A DNA stretch of 64,000 bases. Source: Pseudomonas sp. Os17 (GTDB lineage: Bacteria; Pseudomonadota; Gammaproteobacteria; Pseudomonadales; Pseudomonadaceae). The stretch covers positions 499,501 to 563,500 of the forward strand of contig NZ_AP014627.1 of the NCBI RefSeq assembly GCF_001547895.1, written 5' to 3'. The notes under the pieces are model-generated. The model was not told the DNA's origin, did not search any database, and worked only from the letters and a program-made list of their open reading frames with translations. This document shows positions 56,049-64,000 of this stretch, piece by piece. The position numbers and the translations under genes are program-made. The number at the start of each line of letters is the position of its first letter. The stretch's first letter is position 1.

Positions 56049-57980
56049 TTACAGCAGAATGGTGCGGATGTCCGCCAGCAGGTCGCTCAGACGCTTGGTG
56101 AAGCGTGCGGCGGCCGCGCCGTTGATCACACGGTGATCGTAGGACAGGGACAGTGGCAGCATCAGCTTCGGCTGGAAGGCCTTGCCGTCCCAGACTGGCT
56201 GGATGGTGGCCTTGGACACACCGAGGATCGCCACTTCCGGCGCGTTGACGATCGGCGTGAAGCCGGTGCCGCCAATGTGCCCGAGGCTGGAGATGGTGAA
56301 GCAGGCGCCTTGCATCTCGTCCGCGGAGAGCTTCTTGGTCCGGGCTTTTTCGGCCAGGGAAGCGGCCTCGGCGGCCAGTTGCAGCAGGCTCTTCTGGTCG
56401 ACGTTCTTGATCACCGGCACCAGCAGGCCATCCGGGGTGTCCACGGCGAAGCCGATGTTCACGTACTTCTTGCGGATGATCGCCTTGCCACTTGGGGCCA
56501 GGGAGCTGTTGAAGTCAGGCAGTTCCTTGAGCAGGTGGGCGCAGGACTTGAGCAGCAGCGGCAGGATGGTCAGCTTGACGCCGGCCTTCTCGGCCACGGC
56601 CTTCTGGGCAACGCGGAAGGCTTCCAGTTCGGTGATGTCCGCCGAATCGAACTGCGTCACGTGTGGCACGTTCAGCCAGCTGCGGTGCAGGTTGGCGGCG
56701 CCGGCCTGCATCAGGCGAGTCATCGGCACTTCTTCGATTTCACCGAAGCGGCTGAAGTCCACGACCGGGATCGGCGGGATGCCCGCGCCACCGGTTGCAC
56801 CGGCAGCCGGTGCTTCCTTGGCCTTCTGCATCATCGCCTTGACGTAGACCTGCACGTCTTCCTTGAGGATGCGACCGTGTGGGCCGCTTGGGCTCACGGC
56901 ACTCAACTCGACGCCGAATTCCCGGGCCAGTTGACGCACGGCCGGGCCAGCGTGAACTTTCGCGCCAGGCTTGGCCGGTGCGGCAACCGGGGCTGCAGCG
57001 GCAGGCGCGGCGGCGGCAGGAGCAGCTTCAGCTTTCGCCGGGGCAGGGGCGGCGGCAGGTGCCGGAGCGGCTGCCGGGGCGGCGCCCTTGACCTTGAGCT
57101 TGAGGATCAGGTCGCCGGTGCCGACTTCGTCGTCCAGCTTGATCGATACGCTTTCCACGATGCCGGCGGCTGGCGATGGGATTTCCATGCTGGCCTTGTC
57201 GGATTCGAGGGTGATCAGCGATTGGTCGGCAACCACGCTGTCGCCGGCCTTGACCAGGACTTCGATGATCTTGGCCTTGCCGGCCGAGCCGATATCCGGA
57301 ACGTGGATGTCCTGCACGCTGTCGGCCACCGGGGCGGCGGGTGCAGCGGCTGGCGCAGGTGCGGCGGCCTGGGCCGGGGCGGCAGCGGCAGCGGCAGGCG
57401 CCGAGGCACCGGCCACTTTCAGGGCCAGGATCAGGTCGCCCGTGCCAACTTCATCGTTGAGCTTGACGCTGATGCTCTCGACCACGCCGGCAGCCGGCGA
57501 TGGGATTTCCATGCTGGCCTTGTCGGATTCGAGGGTGATCAGCGACTGGTCAGCCTCGACGGTGTCGCCGACCTTGACCTGGATCTCGATGATCTGGGCC
57601 TTGCCCGACGAGCCGATATCCGGCACGTGAACCTGTTGCACCGAAGCGCTGGCCGGTGCGGCAGCCGGAGCGGCAGCAGCAGGCGCAGCGGCTGGCTGTG
57701 CAGGGGCTGGCGCAGCGGCGGCAGGGGCAGGGGCCGCAGCAGCGGCGCCCTCGACTTCCAGCTCCAGCAGTTCGTCGCCTTCTTTCAGGCGGTCGCCCAG
57801 CTTCACTTTCAGGCTTTTGACCACGCCGGACTTCGGTGCAGGGATTTCCATGCTGGCCTTGTCCGACTCGAGGGTCAGGATGCTCTGGTCGGCTTCGATG
57901 CGATCGCCGACCTTGACCATCAGTTCGATTACTTCACCTTCACCGCTGCCGATGTCAGGTACGCGAATGAGTTCGCTCAC
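56049..57980 (-). CDS. aceF: dihydrolipoyl acetyltransferase, E2 of pyruvate dehydrogenase
   Basis: A 643-residue E2 core subunit. There are three N-terminal lipoyl domains, each with the lipoylated Lys in ESDKASMEIP (the first is Lys41), separated by Ala/Pro-rich flexible linkers. Next come the E1/E3-binding domain (AGPAVRQLAREFGV, SGPHGRILKEDV) and the acetyltransferase domain ending with SLSYDHRVINGAAAARF, where His is catalytic. It accepts acetyl groups from AceE and forms acetyl-CoA. It follows aceE by 11 bp in one operon. Lipoyl domains 2 and 3 are very alike at DNA level, a sign of internal duplication. Confidence 0.97.
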   Translation of the reverse strand: MSELIRVPDIGSGEGEVIELMVKVGDRIEADQSILTLESDKASMEIPAPKSGVVKSLKVKLGDRLKEGDELLELEVEGAAAAAPAPAAAAPAPAQPAAAPAAAAPAAAPASASVQQVHVPDIGSSGKAQIIEIQVKVGDTVEADQSLITLESDKASMEIPSPAAGVVESISVKLNDEVGTGDLILALKVAGASAPAAAAAAPAQAAAPAPAAAPAAPVADSVQDIHVPDIGSAGKAKIIEVLVKAGDSVVADQSLITLESDKASMEIPSPAAGIVESVSIKLDDEVGTGDLILKLKVKGAAPAAAPAPAAAPAPAKAEAAPAAAAPAAAAPVAAPAKPGAKVHAGPAVRQLAREFGVELSAVSPSGPHGRILKEDVQVYVKAMMQKAKEAPAAGATGGAGIPPIPVVDFSRFGEIEEVPMTRLMQAGAANLHRSWLNVPHVTQFDSADITELEAFRVAQKAVAEKAGVKLTILPLLLKSCAHLLKELPDFNSSLAPSGKAIIRKKYVNIGFAVDTPDGLLVPVIKNVDQKSLLQLAAEAASLAEKARTKKLSADEMQGACFTISSLGHIGGTGFTPIVNAPEVAILGVSKATIQPVWDGKAFQPKLMLPLSLSYDHRVINGAAAARFTKRLSDLLADIRTILL

Positions 57981-57991
57981 AGAAAGTCTCC

Positions 57992-60637
57992 TCAGCAGTC
58001 CAGTGGGTTGCGTTTTTCCGGGTCGATACCGAACTTGGTAATGGCTTCAGCCACGACCTTGGGTTCGATGTCGCCACGGTCAGCCAAGGCTTCCAGGGCT
58101 GCCAACACCACGAAGTGACGGTCTACTTCGAAGAAGTGACGCAGTTTCTTGCGGCTGTCGCTGCGGCCGAAACCGTCGGTGCCCAGGACTTTGAATTCCT
58201 TGGACGGCACCCACTGGCGGATCTGTTCGGCAAACAGCTTCATGTAGTCGGTAGAGGCAATGACCGGACCCTTGCGGCCGCTCAGGCACTCTTCGACGTA
58301 GCTCAGCTTCGGCTTCTGGCCAGGGTGCAGGCGGTTGCTGCGCTCTACGGCCAGGCCATCGCGACGCAGTTCGTTGAAGCTGGTCACGCTCCACACGTCG
58401 GCGGCGACGTTGAACTCGTCACGCAGGATCTTCGCCGCTTCGCGGACTTCGCGCAGGATGGTGCCGGAGCCCATCAGTTGCACGTGGTGCGCGGCTTCGC
58501 GGGTGTCTTCTTCCAGCAGGTACATGCCCTTGATGATGCCTTCCTCGACACCTTCAGGCATGGCTGGCTGCTGGTAGGACTCGTTCATCACGGTGATGTA
58601 GTAGAAGACGTCCTGTTGCTCTTCGGTCATCTTCTTCATGCCGTCCTGGATGATCACCGCCAGCTCGTAGCCGTAGGTTGGATCAAAGGTGCGGCAGTTC
58701 GGGATGGTCCCGGCCAGCATGTGGCTGTGACCGTCTTCGTGCTGCAGGCCTTCACCGTTGAGGGTGGTACGGCCGGCGGTGCCGCCGATCAGGAAGCCGC
58801 GGGTGCGGCTGTCGCCGGCAGCCCAGGCCAGGTCGCCAATACGCTGGAAGCCGAACATCGAATAGAAGATGTAGAACGGCAGCATCGGCTGGTTGTGGCT
58901 GGAGTACGAAGTACCGGCCGCGATGAAGGAGCTCATGGCGCCCGCTTCGTTGATGCCTTCTTCGAGGATCTGGCCCTTCTTGTCTTCGCGGTAGAACATC
59001 ACCTGGTCTTTATCGACTGGCTCGTAGAGCTGGCCGACGGAGGAGTAGATGCCCAACTGGCGGAACATGCCTTCCATACCGAAGGTACGGGCTTCGTCCG
59101 GGATGATCGGCACGATGCGCTGGCCGATTTCCTTGTCCTTGACCAGCTGCGCGAGGATCCGCACGAAGGCCATGGTGGTGGAGATTTCGCGATCGCCGGA
59201 ACCGTCGAGGATGGCCTTGAGGGTATCCAGTGGCGGAGTCGGGATGCTGAAGCTCTTGGCGCGACGCTGAGGCACGAAACCGCCCAGCGCAGCACGACGC
59301 TCGCTCAGGTAGCGGGCTTCGGCGCTGCCTTCTTCAGGCTTGAAGAACGGCAGGTTTTCGAGGTCGTCGTCCTTCACCGGAATGTCGAAGCGGTCGCGGA
59401 ACAGACGCAGGCTTTCAACGTCGACTTTCTTGGTGTTGTGCGCGGTGTTCTTCGCTTCGCCGGCGCCGGTGCCATAACCCTTGATGGTCTTGGCCAGGAT
59501 CACGGTCGGTTGTTCTTTGTGGTTGACCGCCTCGTGGTAGGCCGCATAGACCTTGTACGGGTCGTGGCCGCCACGGTTGAGCTTCCAGATCTCGTCGTCG
59601 GACAGATCGGCAACCATCGCCTTGAGTTCAGGGGTGTTGAAGAAGTGCTCACGGACGAACGCGCCGTCCTTGGCCTTGTAGTTCTGGTACTCGCCGTCGA
59701 TGACTTCGTCCATGCGGCGTTGCAGGATGCCGTCGACGTCCTTGGCCAGCAGTGGGTCCCAGAAACGGCCCCAGACCACCTTGTTGACGTTCCACTGGGC
59801 ACCGCGGAACACGCCTTCGAGTTCCTGGATGATCTTGCCGTTGCCGCGAACCGGGCCGTCGAGGCGCTGCAGGTTGCAGTTGATGACGAAGATCAGGTTG
59901 TCCAGCTTCTCGCGGCCGGCCAGGGAGATCGCGCCCAGGGATTCCGGCTCGTCGCACTCGCCGTCGCCCATGAAGCACCAGACTTTCTGCTTGCCGGCCG
60001 GGATGAAGCCGCGGGCTTCCAGGTATTTCATGAAGCGCGCCTGGTAGATCGCCTGGATCGGACCCAGACCCATGGAAACGGTCGGGAACTGCCAGAAGTC
60101 AGGCATCAGCCAAGGGTGTGGATAGGACGATAGGCCGTTGCCATCCACTTCCTGGCGGAAGTTGTTCATTTGCTCTTCGGTGATGCGGCCTTCCATGAAC
60201 GCACGGGCGTAGACGCCTGGCGATGCGTGACCCTGGAAGTAGATCAGGTCGCCGCCGTGTTCGTCGGTCGGGGCCTGGAAGAAGTAGTTGAAGCCGATGT
60301 CATACAGGGTGGCGCTGGAGGCGAAGCTGGAGATGTGACCGCCCAGGTCAGAATCTTTCAGGTTCGTACGCATGACCATGGCCAACGCGTTCCAACGTAC
60401 CAGCGAGCGAATGCGGCGTTCCATGAACAGGTCGCCAGGCATGCGTGCTTCGTGGGTGACGGGAATCGTGTTGCGGTACGGCGTGGTGATGGCGTAGGGC
60501 AGTTGCGAGCCGCTGCGGGTCGCGAGTTCGCCCATACGGGTCATCAGGTAGTGAGCACGGTCTTCGCCTTCTTTGTCGAGAACCGATTCCAGGGCGTCCA
60601 GCCATTCCTGGGTTTCGACGGGATCGAGGTCTTGCAT
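57992..60637 (-). CDS. aceE: pyruvate dehydrogenase E1 component
   Basis: An 881-residue homodimeric-type E1, the usual length. It carries the thiamine diphosphate motif beginning GDGECDEPESLG and ending in INCN, the start-proximal DPVETQEWLDALES, and DIGFNYFFQ with the substrate channel region HASPGVYARAF. It decarboxylates pyruvate and transfers the acetyl unit to the lipoyl groups of AceF. It is the first gene of the aceEF operon. Its promoter region carries a pair of 13-bp operator-like palindromes. Confidence 0.97.
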   Translation of the reverse strand: MQDLDPVETQEWLDALESVLDKEGEDRAHYLMTRMGELATRSGSQLPYAITTPYRNTIPVTHEARMPGDLFMERRIRSLVRWNALAMVMRTNLKDSDLGGHISSFASSATLYDIGFNYFFQAPTDEHGGDLIYFQGHASPGVYARAFMEGRITEEQMNNFRQEVDGNGLSSYPHPWLMPDFWQFPTVSMGLGPIQAIYQARFMKYLEARGFIPAGKQKVWCFMGDGECDEPESLGAISLAGREKLDNLIFVINCNLQRLDGPVRGNGKIIQELEGVFRGAQWNVNKVVWGRFWDPLLAKDVDGILQRRMDEVIDGEYQNYKAKDGAFVREHFFNTPELKAMVADLSDDEIWKLNRGGHDPYKVYAAYHEAVNHKEQPTVILAKTIKGYGTGAGEAKNTAHNTKKVDVESLRLFRDRFDIPVKDDDLENLPFFKPEEGSAEARYLSERRAALGGFVPQRRAKSFSIPTPPLDTLKAILDGSGDREISTTMAFVRILAQLVKDKEIGQRIVPIIPDEARTFGMEGMFRQLGIYSSVGQLYEPVDKDQVMFYREDKKGQILEEGINEAGAMSSFIAAGTSYSSHNQPMLPFYIFYSMFGFQRIGDLAWAAGDSRTRGFLIGGTAGRTTLNGEGLQHEDGHSHMLAGTIPNCRTFDPTYGYELAVIIQDGMKKMTEEQQDVFYYITVMNESYQQPAMPEGVEEGIIKGMYLLEEDTREAAHHVQLMGSGTILREVREAAKILRDEFNVAADVWSVTSFNELRRDGLAVERSNRLHPGQKPKLSYVEECLSGRKGPVIASTDYMKLFAEQIRQWVPSKEFKVLGTDGFGRSDSRKKLRHFFEVDRHFVVLAALEALADRGDIEPKVVAEAITKFGIDPEKRNPLDC

Positions 60638-61020
60638 GGCTTGCTCCAGGGCGGAAAGGCTTCCAGAATCGGTTGCCTGAGTTTGCGACTGGCCTTGTGG
60701 GCAGACGATTATAAATTCTTGGATTGCCGGAGGTTGATCCGGCGGCGTGTAGTTTTACTACAAATCGTCGGCCATTTCAGCCTTTCGAATGTATATACGA
60801 GTAGTAAAACTACAGAAGAGCGGCTTATGGCCTCCTGCTGCGTTGTGAGAATAATCGTTACTGTTGGTCGGTGACTAACGGGAATAGGTAAAAAATTAAT
60901 GCCGGCTGCCAAAAAAAACCTATTTTCAGCTATTTCTAACTTTTGTTCGACAGTCCATCAGGCTGCTTGCCCTCGATATCCCTCTCCGCCTGCCTTTTCC
61001 ACGCCGATCAAGGATAGCCC
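60638..61020. promoter_or_regulatory. aceE-glnE divergent control region with paired 13-bp operators
   Basis: GTAGTTTTACTAC at 60749-60761 and its exact inverted copy GTAGTAAAACTAC at 60801-60813 are spaced 52 bp start to start, about five helical turns. Each is itself nearly palindromic (GTAGT-NNN-ACTAC). GTATATAC at 60791-60798, a plausible -10 element, lies between them. The pattern fits a dimeric repressor, for example of the GntR type, controlling aceEF. No gene is seen in the region. Confidence 0.62.
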
Positions 61021-63960
61021 ATGAGTCTGCCCGCGCTTGCCCCAGTTCCCGCGATTCTTCTGCCATTGGTCAGCCGTGCAGAGCAGTCGTTCCGCGCTGC
61101 GGTGGCGGCCATGGAAGACAGCCCCGGCGTCGCGGATTGGACTGCCGAGCGCTGGGCCGAGTTTGCCCGGGTCGGTGCCGCCAGCGACTTCGTCATTGAA
61201 CAGAGTCTGCGTGACCCTTTGATGTTGCTGGAGCTGGTGCGCAGCGGCGAACTCGATCGCGGTTTCGCCCCCGGAGAGTTGTGCGCACAGATTGCCGCAG
61301 CCGTGCACACCGCCGAGAGCGACGACCAATTGGGGCGAGTGCTGCGGCGTCAGCGCACCCGGCAGCAGGTGCGGATCATCTGGCGCGATCTGACCCGCCG
61401 GGCGGATCTGGTGCAGACCTGCCGCGACCTGTCCGATCTGGCCGACGCCTGCATCGACCAGGCCTATCAATGGCTGTATCTGCGTCATACCCAGCAATTC
61501 GGCGTGCCCACCGGTGGCCGCAGCGGCGAGCCGCAGCAGATGGTCATCCTCGGCATGGGCAAGCTGGGGGCGGTGGAACTCAACCTGTCGTCGGACATCG
61601 ACCTGATCTTCGCGTACCCCGAAGGCGGCGAGACGGTGGGGGTCAAGCGTGCCCTGGATAACCAGGAGTTCTTCATTCGCCTGGGCCAGCGGCTGATCAA
61701 GGCCCTGGACCCGATGACCGTCGACGGTTTCGTGTTCCGCGTCGACATGCGCCTGCGGCCCTACGGTTCCGTCGGGGCCCTGGTGCTGAGCTTCAATGCC
61801 CTGGAGCAGTACTACCAGGATCAGGGGCGCGACTGGGAGCGCTACGCCATGATCAAGGCCCGGGTGGTCGCCGGGGATCAGGTGGCCGGGGCGCAATTGC
61901 TGGACATGCTGCGGCCCTTCGTCTATCGCCGTTACCTGGACTTCTCCGCCATCGAGGCGCTGCGCACCATGAAGCAGCTGATCCAGCAGGAGGTGCGGCG
62001 CAAGGGCATGGCCGACAACATCAAGCTGGGTTCGGGAGGCATTCGCGAAGTCGAGTTCATCGCCCAGGCCTTCCAGCTGATTCACGGCGGTCGCGACCTG
62101 AGCCTGCAGCAGCGTCCTTTATTAAAGGTGCTGGGCACGCTGGAGGGACAGGGTTATTTGCCGGCGGCAGTGATCAGCGAGCTGCGCGAGGGCTACGAGT
62201 TCCTGCGTTATACCGAGCACGCGATCCAGGCCATTGCCGATCGTCAGACGCAGATGCTGCCGGACAATCCCCAGGACCAGGCGCGAATCGCCTTCATGCT
62301 CGGCTTTGCCGACTGGAGCGCCTTCCATGAACAGTTGATGTACTGGCGCGGACGGGTGGAGTGGCACTTCCGCCAGGTGATTGCCGATCCCGATGACGAT
62401 GACGGCGCGGAGAGCGAAGTGGTGGTGGGCGGCGAGTGGCTGCCGCTGTGGGAGGAGGCCCAGGACGAGGAGGCAGCCTGCCGGCAGTTGCAGGAGGGCG
62501 GCTTTGTCGATGCGCCCAAGGCCCTGCGGGCCCTGGCCAGTTTGCGCGGCAGCCCGCAGTTGCGCGCCATGCAGCGCCTGGGGCGCGAACGCCTGGATGC
62601 CTTTATTCCACGCTTGCTGGCCCAGGCCGTGGAGCACGCCAATCCGGATCTGGTGCTGGAACGGGTGCTGCCATTGGTCGAGGCTGTAGCCCGGCGTTCG
62701 GCCTATCTGGTGCTGCTCACCGAAAACCCTGGTGCTCTGCGTCGCCTGCTGACCCTGTGCGCGGCCAGCCCATGGATTGCCGAGCAGATCACCCGCTTTC
62801 CACTGCTGCTGGATGAATTGCTCAATGAAGGGCGCCTGTTCAAGCCGCCCCTGGCGCCGGAGCTGGCGGCCGAGCTGCGCGAGCGCCTGACGCGGATTCC
62901 CGAGGACGACCTGGAACAGCAGATGGAGGCGCTGCGCCACTTCAAGCTGGCCCACCGGTTGCGGGTGGCCGCCTCGGAGATCGCCGGCAGCCTGCCTTTA
63001 ATGAAGGTCAGCGATTACCTGACCTGGCTCGCCGAGGCGATTCTGGAGCAGGTGCTGGCCCTGGCCTGGCGCCAGACCGTGGCCAAATACGGTGCGCCAC
63101 AGCGCAGCGATGGCACCTTGTGTGATCCGGGGTTCATCATCGTCGGCTACGGCAAGGTCGGCGGCATCGAGCTGGGCCACGGCTCCGACCTGGACCTGGT
63201 GTTCATCCATGATGGCGACCCCCAGGCCGAAACCGACGGTCCGAAACCCATCGATGGTGCACAGTTCTTCACCCGGCTGGGGCAGCGCATCATCCATCTG
63301 CTGACCACCCAGACCAACTCCGGCCAGTTGTACGAAGTGGACATGCGCCTGCGGCCGTCCGGCGCGTCGGGGTTGCTGGTGAGTTCCCTGGGGGCCTTTG
63401 CCCGCTATCAGGAGAACGAAGCCTGGACCTGGGAGCATCAGGCGCTGGTCCGGGCCCGGGTGCTGGTGGGCAGCCAGGATGTGGGGCAGGCCTTTGAAAA
63501 GGTCCGGGCCGTGGTGCTGGGCAAAAAGCGCGACCTGCCGACCTTGCGTCAGGAAGTCAGTGAGATGCGGGCCAAGATGCGCGACAACCTGGGCAGTCGC
63601 CTGACCGCCGCCGGAACCGCGGCCAACGCCTTCGAAGCCACGGCGCCGTTCGACCTCAAGCAGGACGCCGGAGGTATCGTCGATATCGAATTTATGGTGC
63701 AATACGCGGCCCTGGCGTGGTCCGAAGAGCACCCGTCATTGCTGCGCTACACCGATAACATCCGCATTCTGGAAGGTCTGGAGCAGGTCGGCCTGATGCC
63801 GGCGAGCGATGCCAGCCTGCTGCGCGAGGTCTACAAGGCCTATCGTTCTGCGGCTCACCGACAGGCGTTGCAGAATGAGGCCGGAATCATTACCGGTGAT
63901 CAATTCGTGACCGAACGACGGGAAGTGTTACGGATTTGGCGCGAGCTGGGGCTAAGCTAA
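61021..63960 (+). CDS. glnE: bifunctional glutamine synthetase adenylyltransferase/deadenylase
   Basis: A 979-residue GlnE. The N-terminal deadenylase half has the nucleotidyltransferase motif LSSDIDLIF at about residues 189-197 after GMGKLGAVELN. The C-terminal adenylyltransferase half repeats it as GHGSDLDLVFIHDGD at about residue 720 after GYGKVGGIELG. It attaches AMP to, or removes it from, glutamine synthetase under control of the PII protein. ATG 61021 follows AAGGA. It is divergent from aceE; the same pairing is known in other pseudomonads. Confidence 0.97.
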   Translation: MSLPALAPVPAILLPLVSRAEQSFRAAVAAMEDSPGVADWTAERWAEFARVGAASDFVIEQSLRDPLMLLELVRSGELDRGFAPGELCAQIAAAVHTAESDDQLGRVLRRQRTRQQVRIIWRDLTRRADLVQTCRDLSDLADACIDQAYQWLYLRHTQQFGVPTGGRSGEPQQMVILGMGKLGAVELNLSSDIDLIFAYPEGGETVGVKRALDNQEFFIRLGQRLIKALDPMTVDGFVFRVDMRLRPYGSVGALVLSFNALEQYYQDQGRDWERYAMIKARVVAGDQVAGAQLLDMLRPFVYRRYLDFSAIEALRTMKQLIQQEVRRKGMADNIKLGSGGIREVEFIAQAFQLIHGGRDLSLQQRPLLKVLGTLEGQGYLPAAVISELREGYEFLRYTEHAIQAIADRQTQMLPDNPQDQARIAFMLGFADWSAFHEQLMYWRGRVEWHFRQVIADPDDDDGAESEVVVGGEWLPLWEEAQDEEAACRQLQEGGFVDAPKALRALASLRGSPQLRAMQRLGRERLDAFIPRLLAQAVEHANPDLVLERVLPLVEAVARRSAYLVLLTENPGALRRLLTLCAASPWIAEQITRFPLLLDELLNEGRLFKPPLAPELAAELRERLTRIPEDDLEQQMEALRHFKLAHRLRVAASEIAGSLPLMKVSDYLTWLAEAILEQVLALAWRQTVAKYGAPQRSDGTLCDPGFIIVGYGKVGGIELGHGSDLDLVFIHDGDPQAETDGPKPIDGAQFFTRLGQRIIHLLTTQTNSGQLYEVDMRLRPSGASGLLVSSLGAFARYQENEAWTWEHQALVRARVLVGSQDVGQAFEKVRAVVLGKKRDLPTLRQEVSEMRAKMRDNLGSRLTAAGTAANAFEATAPFDLKQDAGGIVDIEFMVQYAALAWSEEHPSLLRYTDNIRILEGLEQVGLMPASDASLLREVYKAYRSAAHRQALQNEAGIITGDQFVTERREVLRIWRELGLS

Positions 63961-64000
63961 GCGGCCTGACAGGGCCACTCCTATTTCGGCGAGCCTTGTG

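Overview
The window is a stretch of Pseudomonas chromosome, most likely from the P. fluorescens/P. protegens group. Evidence: high GC, Pseudomonas-type REP/REPIN hairpins, and the order glnE-aceE-aceF-dipA-msrA together with an acyl-CoA dehydrogenase, nhaP2, mscK, selO, metY and an orphan parA. As I recall it, this matches the PA5014-PA5028 neighbourhood of P. aeruginosa. The group assignment is inference. No rRNA, tRNA, CRISPR, insertion sequence or prophage was found.

1-15.6 kb: one leftward operon of at least 17 tightly overlapping genes, cut by the left edge. It has the content of an aryl-polyene (APE) pigment cluster: a ketosynthase and a chain-length-factor-like protein, two acyl carrier proteins, an acyl-CoA synthetase fused to a dehydratase, two acyltransferases, a glycosyltransferase, an aromatic amino acid ammonia-lyase, a thioesterase, a LolA-like carrier, an MMPL exporter, a methyltransferase and a lipoprotein. 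Two additions stand out: a flavin enzyme that keeps the lysine and WxWxIP signatures of flavin-dependent halogenases, and a Kef/NhaP-like membrane protein. The LolA-like gene begins inside a REPIN.

15.9-26.9 kb: orphan ParA, thioredoxin 2, a three-gene set with two paralogous lipoproteins of unknown function, a probably frameshifted HigA-type antitoxin relic, SelO (protein AMPylase), the large mechanosensitive channel MscK and the K+/H+ antiporter NhaP2.

27-33.7 kb: two tandem chemoreceptors whose signalling halves are almost identical, a ZapB-like/ZapA-like gene pair that is not in the usual 6S RNA context, a third Cache-type chemoreceptor, and a tandem array of 98-bp REPIN units.

33.7-42.7 kb: an acyl-CoA dehydrogenase, a heptanucleotide repeat tract, the divergent proline genes putA and putP with six GTTGCA-type PutA sites between them, a 157-bp repeat array and a DUF2165 membrane protein.

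42.8-51.3 kb: metY broken by one extra base, then an unfamiliar catabolic locus. It has a DeoR-type regulator, a GlpA-like FAD dehydrogenase with a [2Fe-2S] domain, a second FAD oxidoreductase, an FGGY kinase and, divergently, an EutH-type permease plus a DUF1937 protein. Copies of TCGGTCA lie in both promoter regions. This is the best candidate in the window for an undescribed pathway: uptake, kinase and dehydrogenase for an unknown polyol or amino-alcohol.

51.4-64 kb: conserved core genes rlmJ, msrA, dipA (c-di-GMP phosphodiesterase with a dead GGDEF motif), aceF and aceE (pyruvate dehydrogenase), and glnE. Two copies of a 13-bp operator-like palindrome sit upstream of aceE.
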